Shown here in pieces: positions 13,142 through 21,239 of a stretch of DNA of 21,683 nucleotides; positions within the stretch are counted from its first letter, which is position 1; every line of letters begins with the position of its first letter. A program made the position numbers and the translations under genes. The notes beneath the pieces are model-generated. The model had not been told where the DNA came from. It worked only from the letters and a program-made list of their open reading frames with translations, and did no database searches. The DNA comes from an uncultured Oscillospiraceae bacterium (GTDB lineage: Bacteria; Bacillota; Clostridia; Oscillospirales; Acutalibacteraceae), in contig UQHH01000045.1 in NCBI GenBank assembly GCA_900540865.1, forward strand, positions 1 to 21,683. Reading direction: 5' to 3'.

Positions 13142-13598
13142 CCGCACCGCCTCCAAACAGTTCATCTATTACGCCTCTCGCGATTGTCTGCAAAATACGT
13201 TCAGATTGTTCGACCAGTACGCTCTCCAAGTATTTCGCCCGACCTTCGCGTGGATGGTCGTATTCCTCGTGCTCGTGTTGGTCAGCTGCATAAGGCGTAT
13301 TAAAACTTACTGAGCCTTTTTCGGCTGTTTCAGGGACAGCACCCAAAACATTAACACCTCCGCCCTTTTCTCCTTCTGCGTAAGCCTGGCCATCAAGTTC
13401 TACCCGGACACTGCCGCGCAAATCGCCTGTGTCTATCGGTGCCCGCTGCTGGCTTTCCTCTGCAACATACATTAATGCGTTTGTAAGCCCTTTCGCGCTT
13501 CCGCACTCCATATTATCAACACACGCCTGCAGGTGCTCCACAACACCGTCTAAGCCGCGCAAGTACTCCTCCGGCGGAATATCTATCCTTTTACCCAT
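13134..13598 (-). CDS. Neck/minor capsid protein (HK97 gp10-like or minor capsid 2 type)
   Basis: The 154-residue protein contains the sequence AEESQQRAPIDTGDLRGSVR, the hallmark of gp10/minor-capsid connector proteins (PxDTGxLRxS). VSFNTPYAADQHEHEEYDHP follows, typical of the same proteins, with a C-terminal KYLESVLVEQSERILQTIAR helix. It likely forms part of the head-tail neck ring. GAGGTGG precedes the ATG, and the gene lies in order between two other connector genes. Assignment to the exact subfamily is uncertain. Confidence 0.75.
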   Translation of the reverse strand: MGKRIDIPPEEYLRGLDGVVEHLQACVDNMECGSAKGLTNALMYVAEESQQRAPIDTGDLRGSVRVELDGQAYAEGEKGGGVNVLGAVPETAEKGSVSFNTPYAADQHEHEEYDHPREGRAKYLESVLVEQSERILQTIARGVIDELFGGGADD

Positions 13599-13607
13599 TC
13601 AACCACC

Positions 13608-13925
13608 TCACAGCGTTATTTCGTAGTGGTCAAGCGTGCCGAAGATGTCCTTGATTGGCTGGCAGCTCTTGACTTCAAACCGCTGCCCGTCTGCATAAAC
13701 AATACTCAAAGGCGGCAGGGGCGTATCGCTTAAAGCCGCAGCCTCGCTGATTACCTTTTCGCCGTCCTTGTTCAGCACTTCCTTACGGGTATAATCAATC
13801 TGGCAAACAAAATTCTCCCCGTCCATATCTAAGGGCGGAGAGAACTCTATATCGCCATATGCGTTTGTACCCTGGCAGCGGTGCACCTTGATAACCTCGG
13901 TATAATGCTCACTCCAAATGCTCAT
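13608..13925 (-). CDS. Head-tail connector (minor capsid protein 1 type / stopper)
   Basis: The 105-residue beta-rich protein starts MSIWSEHYTEVIKVHRCQGT and holds VCQIDYTRKEVLNKDGEKVI and LSIVYADGQRFEVKSCQPIK. It ends DIFGTLDHYEITL. This pattern is typical of minor capsid protein 1 or stopper proteins that close the portal and connect to the tail. The ATG overlaps the upstream stop by four bases (ATGA), implying coupled translation. Position third after the capsid protein agrees. Confidence 0.75.
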   Translation of the reverse strand: MSIWSEHYTEVIKVHRCQGTNAYGDIEFSPPLDMDGENFVCQIDYTRKEVLNKDGEKVISEAAALSDTPLPPLSIVYADGQRFEVKSCQPIKDIFGTLDHYEITL

Positions 13926-14362
13926 ACAATCGCCACCGTTCCCTTCAAATACGGGCGCATCAGCTTATAAGCTTCCACGCTTATCAACGCACCTGTATAC
14001 GGCTTATTCGCGCTGTCGTAGCTCTCTGAGGCTTTCCCAAGGTTAATTGACGTCACGCCCTGTTCCTGCAGCCTGCGGCGCAGTGAGGCTTGTATATCAG
14101 CAAGGGCAAGCGCTTCCAAAACCTGCGCCATCTTGATTTCCTCCGGTGTGTCCTCATGGTTGCGCGGGAACGCCATTGGCTGGTGCAGGTCGCGCCGGAA
14201 GCCTGAAAGCCGAAGCCCGTCGATATGGCGGGCCGCAGAACGTAAACAGGCCTCTTTGCATTCGTCTGACAGTGTTGCCCACTTCTCCGCCTGCGGCTCA
14301 AAGGCAAGCAGCTCGTTTGCTTCTTTTATTGTGATATATGTATCCTTTTCAGGCGTCAGCAT
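13922..14362 (-). CDS. Head-tail adaptor (DnaT-like/gp15-type connector)
   Basis: The 146-residue, mainly helical protein reads MLTPEKDTYITIKEANELLA, KEACLRSAARHIDGLRLSGF and QVLEALALADIQASLRRRLQ. It ends YTGALISVEAYKLMRPYLKG. Helical adaptors of this sort, often named DnaT-like, come directly after the major capsid protein and dock under the portal. The start is supported by AAGGTGAT before the ATG. Residues typical for the family, such as the Pro-Arg stretch AFPRNHEDTPEEIK, are present. A DNA-binding role is unlikely here. Confidence 0.75.
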   Translation of the reverse strand: MLTPEKDTYITIKEANELLAFEPQAEKWATLSDECKEACLRSAARHIDGLRLSGFRRDLHQPMAFPRNHEDTPEEIKMAQVLEALALADIQASLRRRLQEQGVTSINLGKASESYDSANKPYTGALISVEAYKLMRPYLKGTVAIV

Positions 14363-14371
14363 GTTATCACC

Positions 14372-15409
14372 TTACCCGTTTGTAATCAGCTCTGCAATCG
14401 GGATTGCCTTCGGGTCGAATTTCAGGCTCCAGTTTGCAGGTGCGAAGAGCTGCGCGTCAGTCGGCGAATCCGTCCAGCCGGATTTCGGCACGGTAAAGCT
14501 AAAGCCGTTCGGGTGGATTGTTTCGCGGATTCTCGTAATGAGCTCATCCTGGCCGCCGTTCTTCTTCGCGTCACGCGCAGATTCAACCGGCACATCGACG
14601 CGTCCGGGTGCGTGCCTGAGTACGCCCGTGCCGAGCAGATAGGTGTGGTACTTCTTCAGGTCTTTGTTCGCGTCTTCCCCGCCAACGTCCTCCGTTGTCA
14701 CGCCGTCGTCGATAATAACGGTATAACCGTTCGCTGATGCAAGGGCAGTCGGGCGCTGAATGCCGTTCGCGTCGCTCTGCTTCCAGTATTCCAGCACCTG
14801 CAGGTTTTCGAGTGTATGCGCAACGTCCGAGTGCATGACCGCGACCTTGAATTCTGTCTTGTTATCGCCCAAAGCCTTAGTAGCAAGGTCGTTGAGGTCC
14901 GTTGCTTCGATTTTGCGGGGCGCCGCAGTATCTGAGCCAAGGTCGACGATATGGTTATCCTGCCATTTCTTTGTAAAGCCTGTAGAACCGGTAATCGAGA
15001 AAAGCCCGCCAAGCAAGCCGATAAGCCTTTTCTGCCTGCGCTTATGCCAATACCGCGCAACCGATGACACAATATGCCCCATCGGGTCGGCGCCGGAAAG
15101 CTCTGACGTAAAGTTACGTGCAAAGAAACCCTTCGCGCGCCCATAGACAACGCCGGTCTGGCTGTCGCCGCCGGTTTCCTCAACGGTGATGTCTGTGCGT
15201 CCGTCATAGTTCTGTTCCTCGCCGTTCAAGGTGTTGTAGAACGGGATGGTGTAGATGTTGCCGTTGGACTGAATCATGTCCCTGATGGTGGAATCCTCCA
15301 CCATAACGCCGCTGTCAAGCAGCGCGGTAAGCACCGGGTCGGGTGCTTCGTTCCAGTTGTTTAAAAACAACTCCTCGTCAAACGGGATTCCAAAAATTGT
15401 TCCTGACAT
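14372..15409 (-). CDS. Major capsid protein (HK97-fold)
   Basis: The 345-residue protein has the layout of a scaffold-assembled HK97-fold major capsid protein. An N-terminal helix leads to SNGNIYTIPFYNTLNGEEQN; the VVYGRAKGFFARNFTSELSG region and the AVMHSDVAHTLENLQVLEYW helix follow. It ends SFTVPKSGWTDSPTDAQLFA and NWSLKFDPKAIPIAELITNG. It has no N-terminal delta domain or protease partner, which agrees with the separate scaffold gene upstream. GGAGG lies 10 bases before the ATG. Several hundred copies are needed per head, and no defect is seen. Confidence 0.85.
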   Translation of the reverse strand: MSGTIFGIPFDEELFLNNWNEAPDPVLTALLDSGVMVEDSTIRDMIQSNGNIYTIPFYNTLNGEEQNYDGRTDITVEETGGDSQTGVVYGRAKGFFARNFTSELSGADPMGHIVSSVARYWHKRRQKRLIGLLGGLFSITGSTGFTKKWQDNHIVDLGSDTAAPRKIEATDLNDLATKALGDNKTEFKVAVMHSDVAHTLENLQVLEYWKQSDANGIQRPTALASANGYTVIIDDGVTTEDVGGEDANKDLKKYHTYLLGTGVLRHAPGRVDVPVESARDAKKNGGQDELITRIRETIHPNGFSFTVPKSGWTDSPTDAQLFAPANWSLKFDPKAIPIAELITNG

Positions 15410-15411
15410 AA

Positions 15412-16023
15412 TTAATTACCTCCAATAAGTTTTTTGTATTCGTTGGGATGTTCGTGCTTGAACTTGTACTGTTCCGCGTAAGGCAGCTTTGTAAACGCTT
15501 CCTTCGTCATGGGCGGAACGTCCCCTTCCGCGGGGTTGCCCGGCGCCCATTTCTGCTTTTCCGCTTTCAGGACTTCCGGGAACTCCTTTGCCGCTGCCTC
15601 TGCCGCCTCCTTTACGCCTGTAACATTGCCATTCTCGTCGACCTTGATGTTTCCTTGGTCGATAACCTTTTCAAGCAGCTTCACGTTGTAGCCCTCAAGG
15701 CCGCGGATTTCTGCGCTGATGAGGCGCTGGTTCGCTGTTGCAAGCGTCTTTTCCTGCTGTGCTGTAAGGTTGGACTGGTAAGCGGCCACACGCGCGTTTA
15801 GGTCGCCCAACTCCTCACCCTCGCTTATACCCAGCACACCGCGCAGGGTTGCTTCATAGGTTTTTGCTGTTGTGCGGTAGCCCGCGGATTCCTACCGTAA
15901 GCCTTTGACATAATCCTCCGTAAAGGTCCTGCCTTTCGGGGGTTCGTTATTATCGCCCGTTCCTGACGGGTCGCCCTCTTCAGCAAAGAGCTGGATATTC
16001 AGAGGGATAGATTTGTCTTTCAT
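15412..16023 (-). pseudogene. Phage scaffolding protein gene interrupted by an in-frame TAG
   Basis: The frame starts with ATG at 16023 after AAAGGAG: MKDKSIPLNIQLFAEEGDPS, the usual opening of scaffold proteins in this type of phage. After 43 residues (FTEDYVKGLR) it meets TAG at 15892-15894. The same frame then continues without another stop, as ESAGYRTTAKTYEATLRGVL and so on, for 159 residues to EHPNEYKKLIGGN. Both sides read like one scaffold, with a coiled-coil middle and a basic C-terminus that contacts capsid protein. A one-base change from GAG or CAG would explain the TAG. A GTG at 15837 could restart a 141-residue fragment, but I see no ribosome site. It could also be amber read-through. 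The position just before the capsid gene is normal. Confidence 0.8.
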
Positions 16024-16057
16024 TGTGTTTCTCCTTTCGCTTTTTGAAATATAAAAA

Positions 16058-16080
16058 GACGCCGCCATCTGGGCAACGCC
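16058..16080 (-). terminator. Intrinsic terminator-like hairpin before scaffold gene
   Basis: On the minus strand GGCGTTGCC and GGCGGCGTC pair over 9 bp with three G-T wobbles and a CAGAT loop, followed by TTTTTATATTT. It begins 11 bases after the Cys-rich gene's stop and 35 bases before the scaffold ATG, leaving no room for a separate promoter. It is probably an attenuator or RNA-end element. Confidence 0.65.
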
Positions 16081-16090
16081 TTCCTCCCTG

Positions 16091-16282
16091 TTATTCTGCG
16101 ATGCCGCCGTAGTTACACCGTCCCTGCTTACTGTCCCAAGCACCACAATTTTCTTTGTGGCAGTTACAAAAGCTTGCTGTGTTGTTTTCTATGGTGGTCG
16201 CTATGTTGTTGCGGCCCTCTTCGTCAAATTCAAAGGCCGTCTGTGTCGTAATCTGCCTGTGTACTGCATAAGGGCATTTCAT
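16091..16282 (-). CDS. Small Cys-rich phage protein, possible zinc binder
   Basis: The protein is about 63 residues from MKCPYAVHRQITTQTAFEFD. AAAGGA lies 9 bases before that ATG. An ATG at 16300 is also in frame with its own GGGAG, so six more residues are possible. The C-terminal part holds CNCHKENCGAW and QGRCNYGG, four or more cysteines plus His, fitting a small metal-binding fold. Such small proteins are often found between minor head and scaffold genes in Clostridia prophages; no function is known to me. The gene is bracketed by two terminator-like hairpins (16339-16371 and 16058-16080). Confidence 0.65.
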   Translation of the reverse strand: MKCPYAVHRQITTQTAFEFDEEGRNNIATTIENNTASFCNCHKENCGAWDSKQGRCNYGGIAE

Positions 16283-16338
16283 TGTTGTTTTTCCTTTCAT
16301 CAAGTCTCCCGCGCGGGGCGCGGCAAAAAAGGTACAAA

Positions 16339-16371
16339 AAGACCGCCAGGCCATCAAAGCCAAGCGGTCTT
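16339..16371 (-). terminator. Intrinsic terminator after the small SH3-like gene
   Basis: Arms AAGACCGC and GCGGTCTT (16339-16346 and 16364-16371) pair over 8 bp, with a smaller GGC/GCC stem inside the loop. On the minus strand TTTTGTACCTTTTTTG follows. The arm begins at the stop codon of the 61-residue gene. It lies inside the head operon, so it must leak, be antiterminated or mark an RNA end. Confidence 0.7.
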
Positions 16372-16556
16372 CATTTTGGTTCCCATGTGATTTCAGTAAT
16401 TTGGTCCGGTATAACGGTCGTCAAGTCGTGTGAACCGTCCTCGATTTCCACAAGATACGCCGTTTCCACACCGTCTTTATAGTGGACTATTTGCACGGTT
16501 CCACTACGCCCATCCTTCAACCGGACAGCACTATGCTCTTTTACTTTTCTCGACAT
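16371..16556 (-). CDS. Small SH3-like (DUF4926-type) phage protein
   Basis: The 61-residue protein MSRKVKEHSAVRLKDGRSGT, then VQIVHYKDGVETAYLVEIED and VIPDQITEI, has the short beta-barrel pattern (VRLKDGRxGTV ... AYLVEIED ... VxPDQI) of KOW/SH3-like and DUF4926-type proteins. It overlaps the end of the minor head gene by 26 bases, and AAGGATGGTGA lies before the ATG, inside that gene. The role is unknown; head assembly or RNA/protein binding are guesses. A terminator hairpin begins at its stop. Confidence 0.65.
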   Translation of the reverse strand: MSRKVKEHSAVRLKDGRSGTVQIVHYKDGVETAYLVEIEDGSHDLTTVIPDQITEITWEPK

Positions 16557-18000
16557 AACAAGTCACCATCCTTGGGGTTTCAAGCCCCTTGTCGTATATC
16601 CAAGTGGTTTTCACCGGCTGGCGTTTTCCGCTCGGACCGTCCACCAGGAGCATGACGTTGAATTTCGGCCCGTAGCCATCGTCGCCGAGCGGGATTGCGC
16701 GGTATCGGCTCAGCCCGGCTTTGATTGCTTCTTCCAGCTGCCCTGCGTTATCTTGATTATAACCCAGGGCGCTCTGGAAAACAACCGCCTTATGCTTTCC
16801 GTATTCGTGTTCCGTATTCAGCGAATAGTCCGCCAGCTTATCGCCAATTCCGCGCGGCGTTTCAAGGTTATTAAGCGGAGGGTGCTCCGTATCCGCGCCA
16901 TATTTGCGCAGAAACCGCGCGTCCCATTGCAGCCGCTGGTACCGCACGGAGTTGGTCTTCTTCATACGCCGAAAGCCTGAAAAGGTCGTCGGTGCGTCCT
17001 CCGGCAGAAGCGTGCGGTATTTGCGCCATTCGTGCAGGTCTGCGTTGCGCTGCCGCTTGACCGCCTGCTCCTGCGCGTAGGCTTTCCGTTCCGCATCGCT
17101 GCGGGTATCTACAAACGGCTGCATGCTTTTGTGGGAAAACTCCGCGAGTTCCTTAAGGCTATAAGCCGCTGCCGGCAAGATGGAAAACCTGTGCCGGCAG
17201 TTCGGATGGATGGTTTCATACCCATGCACCAGTGCCGTTTCGTACAGCAGAGGGAAGCGCAGAAGCTCTCCGCCCGGACCCTTGTATTTACCGTTGGCCG
17301 CTTCGCGTGTGAGGGCGTAGACGCGCCCCTGGTACTGCGCGCAGACCTCGCAGGTTGGGTGGTGGGTTGTGCATCGCACTAAGTCGTAGCCCCACGCTTG
17401 ACCCTGCACTATTTTTGCCTTGTTCTGCGCTTCTGCAGGCGTGGTGCGCGATACCATTTCGGCGTACTTATCAAGGCTCACAACCGTGCCATTTTTGTAC
17501 CGCACGCCCATTTTCCCATTCGACTGCTTTAAATCAAGCCCCAACAGCCGCTTGACGAGGTCCTTTTGCATGTCCCTAACGGTGCCGCCGGTCGCAGCTT
17601 TCAAGGATGCCGCACGCAGGCCGGCTGCGCGTATTTCATCCTCCATGCGCCTGCCGACGATGTTAGCAGCCTGATTGAGGCTGTCAACCGTATTCTGCAC
17701 AATGAGATTGATTTGCTGTGTGTTGACGCGGGAAAAGAGGCTATACGCGGGCTTTGGCATACCCGCTTTCAAGATATCCTGCACCGCGTCCTCAAGCCCT
17801 GTCGTGTAGCCCTCAAGCACCAGCTGCTTTATAAGCTCCGGCGCAGCCTTTTTCAGCTTTTTCAGCTCGGCGGTGATTTGCTTTAAGATACGCCGTTCAT
17901 ACAGGGCGGGAGAGCCGCGCGCAGATTTGGTGGTAATGATTTCCACTAGGCGTTTCTGCGCAAGCTCATACAGACGTTTCAGTTCTTCAGCTTTCGTCAT
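16531..18000 (-). CDS. Phage minor head protein (Phage_min_cap2 type) with C-terminal DUF6883-like domain
   Basis: The 489-residue protein has a helical N-terminal part and then the minor-head core at about residues 100-280. It includes SRTTPAEAQNKAKIVQGQAW, the Cys/His motif CTTHHPTCEVCAQYQGRVY, and HPNCRHRF, as in SPP1 gp7/Mu F-like and Phage_min_cap2 proteins. These bind portal or DNA inside the head and may be injected. From about residue 385 comes a separate domain: DKLADYSLNTEHEYGKHKAV, LGYNQDNAGQLEEAI, and KTTWIYDKGLETPRMVTCYV. I recognise this as DUF6883-like, a domain also fused to toxins or other carriers. The gene overlaps portal by 14 bases, with AGGAGG upstream. The fused domain may be a cargo effector; that is inference. 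Confidence 0.8.
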   Translation of the reverse strand: MTKAEELKRLYELAQKRLVEIITTKSARGSPALYERRILKQITAELKKLKKAAPELIKQLVLEGYTTGLEDAVQDILKAGMPKPAYSLFSRVNTQQINLIVQNTVDSLNQAANIVGRRMEDEIRAAGLRAASLKAATGGTVRDMQKDLVKRLLGLDLKQSNGKMGVRYKNGTVVSLDKYAEMVSRTTPAEAQNKAKIVQGQAWGYDLVRCTTHHPTCEVCAQYQGRVYALTREAANGKYKGPGGELLRFPLLYETALVHGYETIHPNCRHRFSILPAAAYSLKELAEFSHKSMQPFVDTRSDAERKAYAQEQAVKRQRNADLHEWRKYRTLLPEDAPTTFSGFRRMKKTNSVRYQRLQWDARFLRKYGADTEHPPLNNLETPRGIGDKLADYSLNTEHEYGKHKAVVFQSALGYNQDNAGQLEEAIKAGLSRYRAIPLGDDGYGPKFNVMLLVDGPSGKRQPVKTTWIYDKGLETPRMVTCYVEKSKRA

Positions 18001-19435
18001 TCAGCGGTTCCTCCTGATTATCTCCGGGCGGCTCTGCAGGCGGTGCTGTCCCCATATCCTGTGCCGCGTCGTCCGCGCGTATCTCGTCCAGCTCCGCCGC
18101 CGCGTCCTTGTCACCCAGACCGTCAAGCCGTTGGATTGCCGTATGCTGGCTAATTGTTGGTTTGTTCCCTGTGCGGAGGTTCATAATCTGTGCGTTCTCC
18201 GCCTCGTCATCCGGCAGTCCATCGTTCCACTTGATGCTGATATCCTGCGGCGGCAAAGTTTCGCCGTAAACCGTTGCGCTTGCTGAGATAATACCTTTAA
18301 GCGCAGGGTCGAACTTATTGGCAATCCTGCGCGCTTTTGCAAGCGGCGACATCATCAGGCGGCGCAGGGCGGAGCCGCTCGGCACCTGTCCTGTTTTGTT
18401 TGAGAGGTCGCCAAAGATGGCGCTGCCCATCTCCGAGATGCTGTAAAGCTGATTGATTAACAGCTCAATCTGCTGAAAATTGGCGGACAGGGACGCGTCC
18501 CACGTGATGTAATTGACATCCGGGTCATCGCGGTTGTTGCGCGGAAAGTAATTGCCGACCTTCAGCCGCCACTCCCCGGTTGCCCTGTCCTGCTCCAGTG
18601 CGCTCTGCGGGCCGCTCATGCTCGGCGCCGCGTGCTTGTCGAGTACCTTGCTAATCTGCGACACCCGCACCATCAGCTCCGATATGATGCTGTCTATGCT
18701 CTGGTAATCGTCAATCCCATACACGCGGTCGGAGGTAAGGACATTCGAGACACGGAACACCGGGCAAACCTTCAGCTGTGTTTCCAGCTGTAATTCCTCT
18801 GGCGCTGTAAGTTCCTGCCCTATTGTCCAGCCGTTCTCTGCCCCTTCCAGCTGATAGCGGTGCTGTTCGCATTCCGCGGGCGCTTCCGGGTTATGTACCT
18901 GCACCTTCAGTTCCCACCGGCGGCGCTGCTCGTCGGTAGGGTACGCCCACGCAAACACGTGATATTGTGCCCGCTTGATGTTGCCCTGCTCGACAACCAT
19001 ATGCCAGTGCTGCGGGCTTACCGCATCGATTACCGGCACGCCTGCAGGATTGCCCAAAAGCATCAAACCGTCCCCATACCGGCTGACGTCGATTGCACAC
19101 ATGTAAGCGGCGTCCAGCAGGTTCGTTTCCGTGAGTATCCTGTCGATTACCTTCTGCTGCGACTCCTTGCCCGCAGTTATCTTAGGAGGCTCCCCGAATA
19201 TGAGGTCGGCGGTTTTCAGCGTCAGCAGCTTCTGGTAGCTAAGGATGGTGGCAAAGGATACCGCATGAGGCAGGTTTCCGACGACGCGCTCGATGCGCTT
19301 GAACTGTTCGTCGTACACCTTTGCGTGCTCATCCTCAAACACCAGCCGGTTGTCGCGGTAGGTTCTTAGCCTTTCCCGCTCACTTTCCGGCGGCCATTGG
19401 CTGCCTCTTTTCAAAAACTTTAAGCTTGTCAGCAT
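17987..19435 (-). CDS. Phage portal protein (SPP1 gp6-like)
   Basis: The 482-residue protein has the SPP1 gp6-like portal pattern: SFATILSYQKLLTLKTADLI with FGEPPKI, MCAIDVSRYGDGLMLL, then YGIDDYQSIDSIISELMVRV and the LLINQLYSISEMGSAIFGDL stem/crown helices. The end is acidic and Pro-rich, as often seen. Twelve copies form the ring at one head vertex through which DNA is pumped. The ribosome site GGAGGAATATAA is made of the last codons and stop of terL (Gly-Gly-Ile-stop), so the start directly after it is well supported. It overlaps the minor head gene start. Confidence 0.9.
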   Translation of the reverse strand: MLTSLKFLKRGSQWPPESERERLRTYRDNRLVFEDEHAKVYDEQFKRIERVVGNLPHAVSFATILSYQKLLTLKTADLIFGEPPKITAGKESQQKVIDRILTETNLLDAAYMCAIDVSRYGDGLMLLGNPAGVPVIDAVSPQHWHMVVEQGNIKRAQYHVFAWAYPTDEQRRRWELKVQVHNPEAPAECEQHRYQLEGAENGWTIGQELTAPEELQLETQLKVCPVFRVSNVLTSDRVYGIDDYQSIDSIISELMVRVSQISKVLDKHAAPSMSGPQSALEQDRATGEWRLKVGNYFPRNNRDDPDVNYITWDASLSANFQQIELLINQLYSISEMGSAIFGDLSNKTGQVPSGSALRRLMMSPLAKARRIANKFDPALKGIISASATVYGETLPPQDISIKWNDGLPDDEAENAQIMNLRTGNKPTISQHTAIQRLDGLGDKDAAAELDEIRADDAAQDMGTAPPAEPPGDNQEEPLNDES

Positions 19436-20692
19436 TTATATTCCTCCAATTGTGACGGGGCTGGTACTTCGCTTCATATCATCCTCGCAGGCATAACGCA
19501 CGGCGTCGATACTGTGGTTGTCTTTGTCCGGATAATTTGCTTTCCAATTGCCGTTATGGTCCTTTTCCAGCTCATAATTTGTAAACTCGCGGGCTGTCTC
19601 AGGGCAGCGGATTGGGTCGATGATAAGCTCTTCCAAATCCTGCAGCCAGCGGATGCCGTGCTCTACGCTGCCGGGACCTTTCTTTGCCGCGCGAATAAAC
19701 ACGCCGCGTTGGCGCAGCTCGTCGTTGCTCCGTGGCTCCGCGCTCTCTGCAATGACCGGCTGGCCGTATATGTTTTCCCGCCTGATTTTATCAGCAACCG
19801 TGTCAAACGACGCCCCGACCTTGTAAAATTCGTAAAACAAAAAGAGCCGCCGGCGCTTACTGTCCAGGTGGCCCACAATATATACAAACGGGTCTGCCGC
19901 GTAGCCCCAGTCAAGGCCGCGGCGCAGCTTGTCAAATGTCTTGATTTCTTCTTCAGTAATCTGCCGCAATCTGACGTTGCGGAATACTTCGCCGCCGGTG
20001 CCCGTGACCTCTCCCAGGTATTCATGCGCGTACGCTTCAGGCTTTGTCTTCCTGAGATGTTCTGCCTCAACGAGAAACGTCTCGCCGAGCCATTCAGGCG
20101 GGACAGCTAAATAATTGCTTTGGTGCACAAGCCTGCCCGGTTCCGGTATCGACGCCCATTCGTTTACCCAGTTGTTTTTGCGCTGCGGCGGGTTGTATGT
20201 GTAAAACACTTCAAATCGTGCGCCGCCGCGCAGCATGGATTGGTTAATGGTGCGGATTTCCTCCAGCCCGTCAAACTCGTCGGCTTCCTCGTACCAGACA
20301 TATCGGATATATCCCTTCGATACCTTCGTGGATTTGAGCTTCTTCGGCTTGTCGGCGCCGCGGAACAAGATTTTCTGGCCTGTCGGCATATAAACCATCT
20401 CAAGCGGGGATAGCTTCTCCTGCCAAAGGTGTGACATCCCAAGCTTTTCAATCGCCCAGGAAAGCTGCTCATATACGCTGTCCTTCAGGTACAGCCCAAT
20501 CTTACGAATTACCACGGCGTTTGCGTCCGGGTGCTTTGCCATCCCCAGGATGATTTCAACCGCCGCGAACGACGACTTTGTACTGCCGCGGCCACCGCCG
20601 AGCTGGTAATGAGTGTACTGTTCTCCTTTTATGGACTGGTGGACCGCGTAAAATGACGGCGCGATTAGGTTTGACAGCTTAACCATCGTCAT
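19436..20692 (-). CDS. terL: Terminase large subunit (PBSX/Terminase_3 type)
   Basis: The 418-residue protein carries the ATPase Walker A-like GGGRGSTKSS at residues 32-41 and Walker B-like YVWYEEADEF at ~131-140. The C-terminal nuclease domain has acidic residues in GLDWGYAADPF, IAESAEPRS and HSIDAVRYA. It is the motor that cuts and packages phage DNA into the head through the portal. Length is normal for the PBSX family. The ATG is in ATGACGATGG, overlapping the small subunit by 14 bases; a second ATG is two codons later. Key motifs are intact, so packaging itself looks functional. Confidence 0.93.
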   Translation of the reverse strand: MTMVKLSNLIAPSFYAVHQSIKGEQYTHYQLGGGRGSTKSSFAAVEIILGMAKHPDANAVVIRKIGLYLKDSVYEQLSWAIEKLGMSHLWQEKLSPLEMVYMPTGQKILFRGADKPKKLKSTKVSKGYIRYVWYEEADEFDGLEEIRTINQSMLRGGARFEVFYTYNPPQRKNNWVNEWASIPEPGRLVHQSNYLAVPPEWLGETFLVEAEHLRKTKPEAYAHEYLGEVTGTGGEVFRNVRLRQITEEEIKTFDKLRRGLDWGYAADPFVYIVGHLDSKRRRLFLFYEFYKVGASFDTVADKIRRENIYGQPVIAESAEPRSNDELRQRGVFIRAAKKGPGSVEHGIRWLQDLEELIIDPIRCPETAREFTNYELEKDHNGNWKANYPDKDNHSIDAVRYACEDDMKRSTSPVTIGGI

Positions 20693-21176
20693 CAGTCGGC
20701 AGGTCGTCTACGATTTGTACGGGTGCGGCGCCGTTTATCTGTACCCTGTCTGTAAACATACCCATATGCTTGCCAAGCAGCTCCAGTGCTTTGATTTTGT
20801 CCGCGAACCTGATTTCGCGCTCAACGCCCTCTCCGTCTTCCCCCGGTATCGTCTTGACCTTTACCGTCGCAATTGCCGCCGTGTCGTCGGCTTCCGCGTC
20901 TTTTAGTACCGTCGCACTTTCCATGTCGATAACATCAGGCGCGTTTACAAACGCAATCCTTGCAAGCTCACGCACTACACGGTCAGCGTTTACGCCGGTT
21001 CGCTTAGAGCGTTCCGCCATTTTTTTGTCGATGTACGCGCGGATTTCATGTTTCTTCATAAGCTCATAACCAATCTCGCCGGCGCTTGTACTGCTGTACC
21101 CGGAACGGATTGCCGCTTGTGTTGCGTTGAGGTCAATTAGGTACTCTTCCGCAAACCTCTTCTGTTTCTTTGTCAT
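20679..21176 (-). CDS. terS: Terminase small subunit (Terminase_2 type)
   Basis: The 165-residue protein starts MTKKQKRFAEEYLIDLNATQ, then AAIRSGYSSTSAGEIGYELM, the N-terminal helix-turn-helix of Terminase_2/XtmA-like proteins that binds the packaging site. ADKIKALELLGKHMGMFTD, conserved near the end of the helical core, follows, with an acidic tail (DDLPTDDDG). AAAGGAGGGAG precedes the ATG. It begins the packaging-head operon. No promoter is evident in the short gap before it, so transcription probably comes from upstream, past or between the terminator at 21205-21233. Confidence 0.92.
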   Translation of the reverse strand: MTKKQKRFAEEYLIDLNATQAAIRSGYSSTSAGEIGYELMKKHEIRAYIDKKMAERSKRTGVNADRVVRELARIAFVNAPDVIDMESATVLKDAEADDTAAIATVKVKTIPGEDGEGVEREIRFADKIKALELLGKHMGMFTDRVQINGAAPVQIVDDLPTDDDG

Positions 21177-21204
21177 AGTTTACTCCCTCCTTTGGGCAAA
21201 ACAA

Positions 21205-21233
21205 AAGACAGCAAGCGGGTGGCCTGCTGTCTT
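21205..21233 (-). terminator. Intrinsic terminator between membrane-protein gene and terS
   Basis: Arms AAGACAGCA and TGCTGTCTT (21205-21213 and 21225-21233) pair over 9 bp, with TTTTGTTTTG following on the minus strand. It starts 7 bases after the stop of the 21240 gene and likely ends that gene's transcript before the packaging operon. Confidence 0.8.
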
Positions 21234-21239
21234 AATATA

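Noticed and set aside
15412..15837. Separate 141-residue gene starting with GTG at 15837
   Set aside because: The same frame continues upstream to a TAG and then to a typical scaffold start; there is no ribosome site at the GTG. One interrupted gene explains it better.
15892..16023. General TAG recoding in this phage
   Set aside because: TAG ends the Gp37-like gene at 4960 within the next gene's ribosome site, and also ends the short gpG form, so TAG acts as a normal stop.
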